From the NCBI GenBank assembly GCA_949358305.1, contig OX442315.1:7404427-7468426 (forward strand): a DNA stretch of 64,000 nucleotides, read 5' to 3'. Shown one piece after another: positions 61,696-64,000 of the stretch. The notes below the pieces were generated by a model. That model saw only the letters and a list, made by a program, of their open reading frames with translations. It was not told the DNA's origin and did not search any database. Position 1 is the stretch's first letter. The number at the start of each line of letters is the position of its first letter. This DNA comes from Strigamia acuminata (taxonomy: Eukaryota; Arthropoda; Chilopoda; Geophilomorpha; Linotaeniidae). The translations under genes and the position numbers were made by a program.

Positions 61696-62301
61696 TTAAC
61701 CCTCAGATGGACAATGTCCAAAGACGACACTTTGGTGCTCGCAATGTACAAAATTTGGGACAAAATAATTAAATCCGGAAGGCTGTTAGCTTAAGCGCTG
61801 TTAGAGTAGTGCAAAAAATTGTCGTACTTGGCGCTACTGTTGTTGAGCCAAGAAAATTAATTTGAAGTGAAAAAGTTTAATTTATCCTAAAAAATTTAAT
61901 TTTAACTGAAAAAGTTAAATTGATCCAAAAAAATTTAATTTTAAATGTATATTTTAGCCAGAAATGGAACCGTAATCATAACCGTAATCACACGTGTTGG
62001 ACTACTAGCGCCATACGGTGGCTGCTGATAAAAATTGGAAGCGCTAAGTAGAAGCGCTTTTATAAGATTAGGAGAAGCCAACTTAAATTTAAGCTGGAAT
62101 TTCTAAGGGGCAGAATTTTCAAAGATGAATAAATAAGTAAATAATGTACAGAACACTCCAAATTTTTTTGGAAACAAACATTATCGTTGTGTGAACAAAG
62201 TCAGAAAATTTCAGAAAATTATATTAAACCAAAAAAAAGTTTTCCTATTCAAGAAGAGTGTTGTCCCAAAATTTGTACATTGTTGTCCATCTGAGGGTTA
62301 A
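61696..62301. mobile_element. piggyBac-like MITE flanked by TTAA
   Basis: TTAA (61696-61699 and 62298-62301) borders inverted ends CCCTCAGATGGACAA / TTGTCCATCTGAGGG. A second inverted block, GTACAAAATTTGGGACAA, is set inside at both ends, with about 25 bp extra on the left. It is non-coding. Its arrangement (TTAA, CCCT ends) fits piggyBac-type transposition. Confidence 0.88.
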
Positions 62302-62514
62302 GCAGAATAACTTGGATTTTGAAATTAAACCTAACAATTCTTGTAATTTTGTATCTTTTAAATTAAGTGATATTTAGTTTTACTGCCACATTCAAAACAT
62401 CGAACAAATATTCTGTTGCTATCGTTGGCATTTCATGCTTGCACATCGTGCGCCATCGTTTGGCCACAGACCTAAATACTACTGCACTGCAAATGACGAA
62501 ATAAAATCAGTATT

Positions 62515-62729
62515 TGTTGTTTTATTGAATGTTATATTCCTGTCCGCCAGGTGTCTTTACCACCTGTGCACCTGTATTTGGCACTGACCAATCAGTGCCC
62601 TGTTTTGTATTTAGTGCTCCGCGCACTTTTAAACATCTGTTTTAGATTAAAACCATCACTGTTAATATTTCACCAAAAAGCCAAGCGTCTCCATTTTTAT
62701 GCCTCCAACATATTAGAACAAAAACTACA
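62515..62729 (+). repeat. C3 left (5') LTR
   Basis: 215 bp, reverse complement of the C1 LTRs without a visible difference. Confidence 0.95.
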
Positions 62730-62759
62730 GGTTATGGGCCCAGCACGCTTCCACTGCGC
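62730..62759 (+). other. C3 primer site: internal initiator Met-tRNA
   Basis: GGTTATGGGCCCAGCACGCT and the next ten bases are complementary to nucleotides 39 down to 10 of initiator Met-tRNA, as in C1. Confidence 0.9.
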
Positions 62760-62850
62760 TTAAAAATCATCAAGTTTTGTACCGGAACATTCGAGGAAGT
62801 TAAAAACGAATTTAACACGAACATTCCACAAGAAACAGAACTAAGAAACG

Positions 62851-64000
62851 ATGGCGAACGGCGGCGGAAATTCAGCTCGAATCGAGGCGTTGGGAAAGGA
62901 AAACTTCGACACATGGAAGATCCAGATGGAAGCAATTTTGGATCAACGGGACCTACTCGTGCACGCGGAAGGTACGTCGAAACGACCAGAGACCATTGAA
63001 GGCAACGCGAAACGTATGAAGGAGATCGAGACGTGGGAGAAAAGTGATCGAACAGCCAAAAATGACATTTTGCTAAACATAAAGCAATCTGAACTTCGAA
63101 TGGCCAAAAATTGCAGCACCGCAAATGAATTGTGGAGGAAGTTGCATAGTGTGTACCAATCGAAAGGACCGGCAAGAAAAATCACGTTGTTAAAACGACT
63201 CGCGACACACAAGATGGCGGACGGAGAAAACGTGGAGAGTCACCTAAAAGAATTCTTCGAACTAGTAGACAAATTGCTAGACATGGATTTTAAAATGCCC
63301 GAAGATTTCACAACGATTCTACTGCTACTGAGTTTGCCAAATTCCTACGACAACTTTCGATGCGCAATAGAATCCCAAGATAAATTGCCATCGCTGGAAG
63401 TTTTGGAGGGAAAAATCAAAGACGAGTCGATCGCCCGCGGAAAAGGAAAAGAAGACGTGTCGGACGCCATGATGGCCAGAAAAACGTTCCAAAAACGTAA
63501 GCAACCAAAGAAATACGGCGACGAAAATTCGAATTCGACCGAGAAGCCAGTTTTCAAATACAAGTGTCACGGTTGCGGAAAAATTGGCCACAAAATCGCC
63601 GATTGCCGAAGTAAAAGCAAGAAGGAAAGCGCATCAAGAGCCGAGAAATCCAAGTACGAATTATTTTTCTGCGAGCAAATCGAGACAGCGCTGATAAGCG
63701 AGACGTCACGACCGAAAAATTGGTGTTTGGACAGCGGCGCCAGCTCCCACATGTGCTCGAACGATTCAACATTTTCGACGATCGAATTCCTGAAAAACCA
63801 AAAACTGAATTTGGCCAGCAAAGCGAGTACAAAAATCGACGGAAAAGGAACCGCGAAAATTGTCGTCAACACCGGGAACGGAAATGTGAAGCTGGATTTG
63901 GCGGAAACTCTTTTGGTGCGAGATCTACGAACGAATTTGATGTCGGTCGGGAAGATCACAGAACGGGGACACAAGGTGATTTTCGATGATAAGTCAGCAG
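62851..64000 (+). CDS. Copia Gag-Pol polyprotein, N-terminal part (runs off the window)
   Basis: ATG at 62851, 121 bp after the LTR as in C1. About 383 codons are visible and open to the window edge. They cover Gag, the CCHC knuckle (CHGCGKIGHKIADC) and the protease motif (WCLDSGASSHM), and end just before the GAG-pre-integrase segment. The translation appears identical to residues 1-383 of C1, which suggests two copies of one active source. Confidence 0.95.
   Translation, partial: MANGGGNSARIEALGKENFDTWKIQMEAILDQRDLLVHAEGTSKRPETIEGNAKRMKEIETWEKSDRTAKNDILLNIKQSELRMAKNCSTANELWRKLHSVYQSKGPARKITLLKRLATHKMADGENVESHLKEFFELVDKLLDMDFKMPEDFTTILLLLSLPNSYDNFRCAIESQDKLPSLEVLEGKIKDESIARGKGKEDVSDAMMARKTFQKRKQPKKYGDENSNSTEKPVFKYKCHGCGKIGHKIADCRSKSKKESASRAEKSKYELFFCEQIETALISETSRPKNWCLDSGASSHMCSNDSTFSTIEFLKNQKLNLASKASTKIDGKGTAKIVVNTGNGNVKLDLAETLLVRDLRTNLMSVGKITERGHKVIFDDKSA

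Larger units (their letters stand above)
62515..64000 (+). mobile_element. Second Copia copy (C3), cut by the window end
   Basis: LTR, primer site, leader and gag start are the mirror image of C1 and appear identical wherever compared. The 3' part lies beyond base 64000. With C1 it forms an inverted pair about 22 kb apart. Confidence 0.95.

Overview
This is eukaryotic DNA, most likely from an arthropod. The signs are host genes with introns, TTAGG-type telomere-like repeats inside a small DNA transposon, hAT, piggyBac, P and mariner-type DNA elements, and LTR retrotransposons with animal-style primers. One Copia family uses the internal initiator-tRNA primer known from Drosophila copia. I cannot name the species. 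Most of the window is young, nested transposable elements, with only a few short islands of host gene sequence.

Layout from left to right. (1) 1-4.1 kb: a terminal host exon (1141-1405) among DNA-transposon ends, and an old LTR of the family met again at 25-33.6 kb. (2) 4.1-21 kb: the wrecked first copy of a small secreted His-rich peptide gene. It is split by a mariner-type MITE, by a full Gypsy element on the minus strand (5744-20306, TSD ATTT) that itself carries an intact hAT transposon (13545-15933), and by a second MITE. (3) 21-33.8 kb: two opposed solo LTRs of one family and several MITEs. The second solo LTR is split by a very young gag-only LTR element with 1.55-kb LTRs (24974-33623, TSD GCCT). 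(4) 33.8-36.1 kb: the intact second copy of the His-rich peptide gene. (5) 36.1-42.3 kb: a complete Copia element with an intact 1,366-codon ORF, inserted next to or within a broken THAP/P-element transposase. (6) 42.7-59.0 kb: a second Gypsy element (TSD CCGG) whose gag is split by a recent Copia-related element. That inner element encodes a 1,062-residue integrase-like protein and no reverse transcriptase. (7) 59-62.3 kb: an LRR gene, a divergent short exon, an inverted LRR pseudogene and a TTAA-flanked MITE. (8) 62.5 kb to the end: the start of another copy of the same Copia family, in the opposite orientation.

The two Gypsy copies together show a shared gene plan. Order: LTR, tRNA-Pro primer site, gag (about 960 codons before insertion, with an N-terminal AT-hook), a -1 frameshift signal (A AAA AAC, 5-nt spacer, stem-loop), pol in the order PR-RT-RH-IN, then a third long ORF of unknown family, a polypurine tract and the LTR. 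In both copies ORF3 lacks an in-frame ATG, but a five-codon ATG exon with a GT donor lies about 350 bp upstream and would splice to it in frame. I regard the ORF3 arrangement and the integrase-like non-autonomous element at 51.8-55.9 kb as the two most unusual systems here. Start codons, boundaries and TSDs were read by eye. Family calls rest on recognisable motifs and not on database searches.
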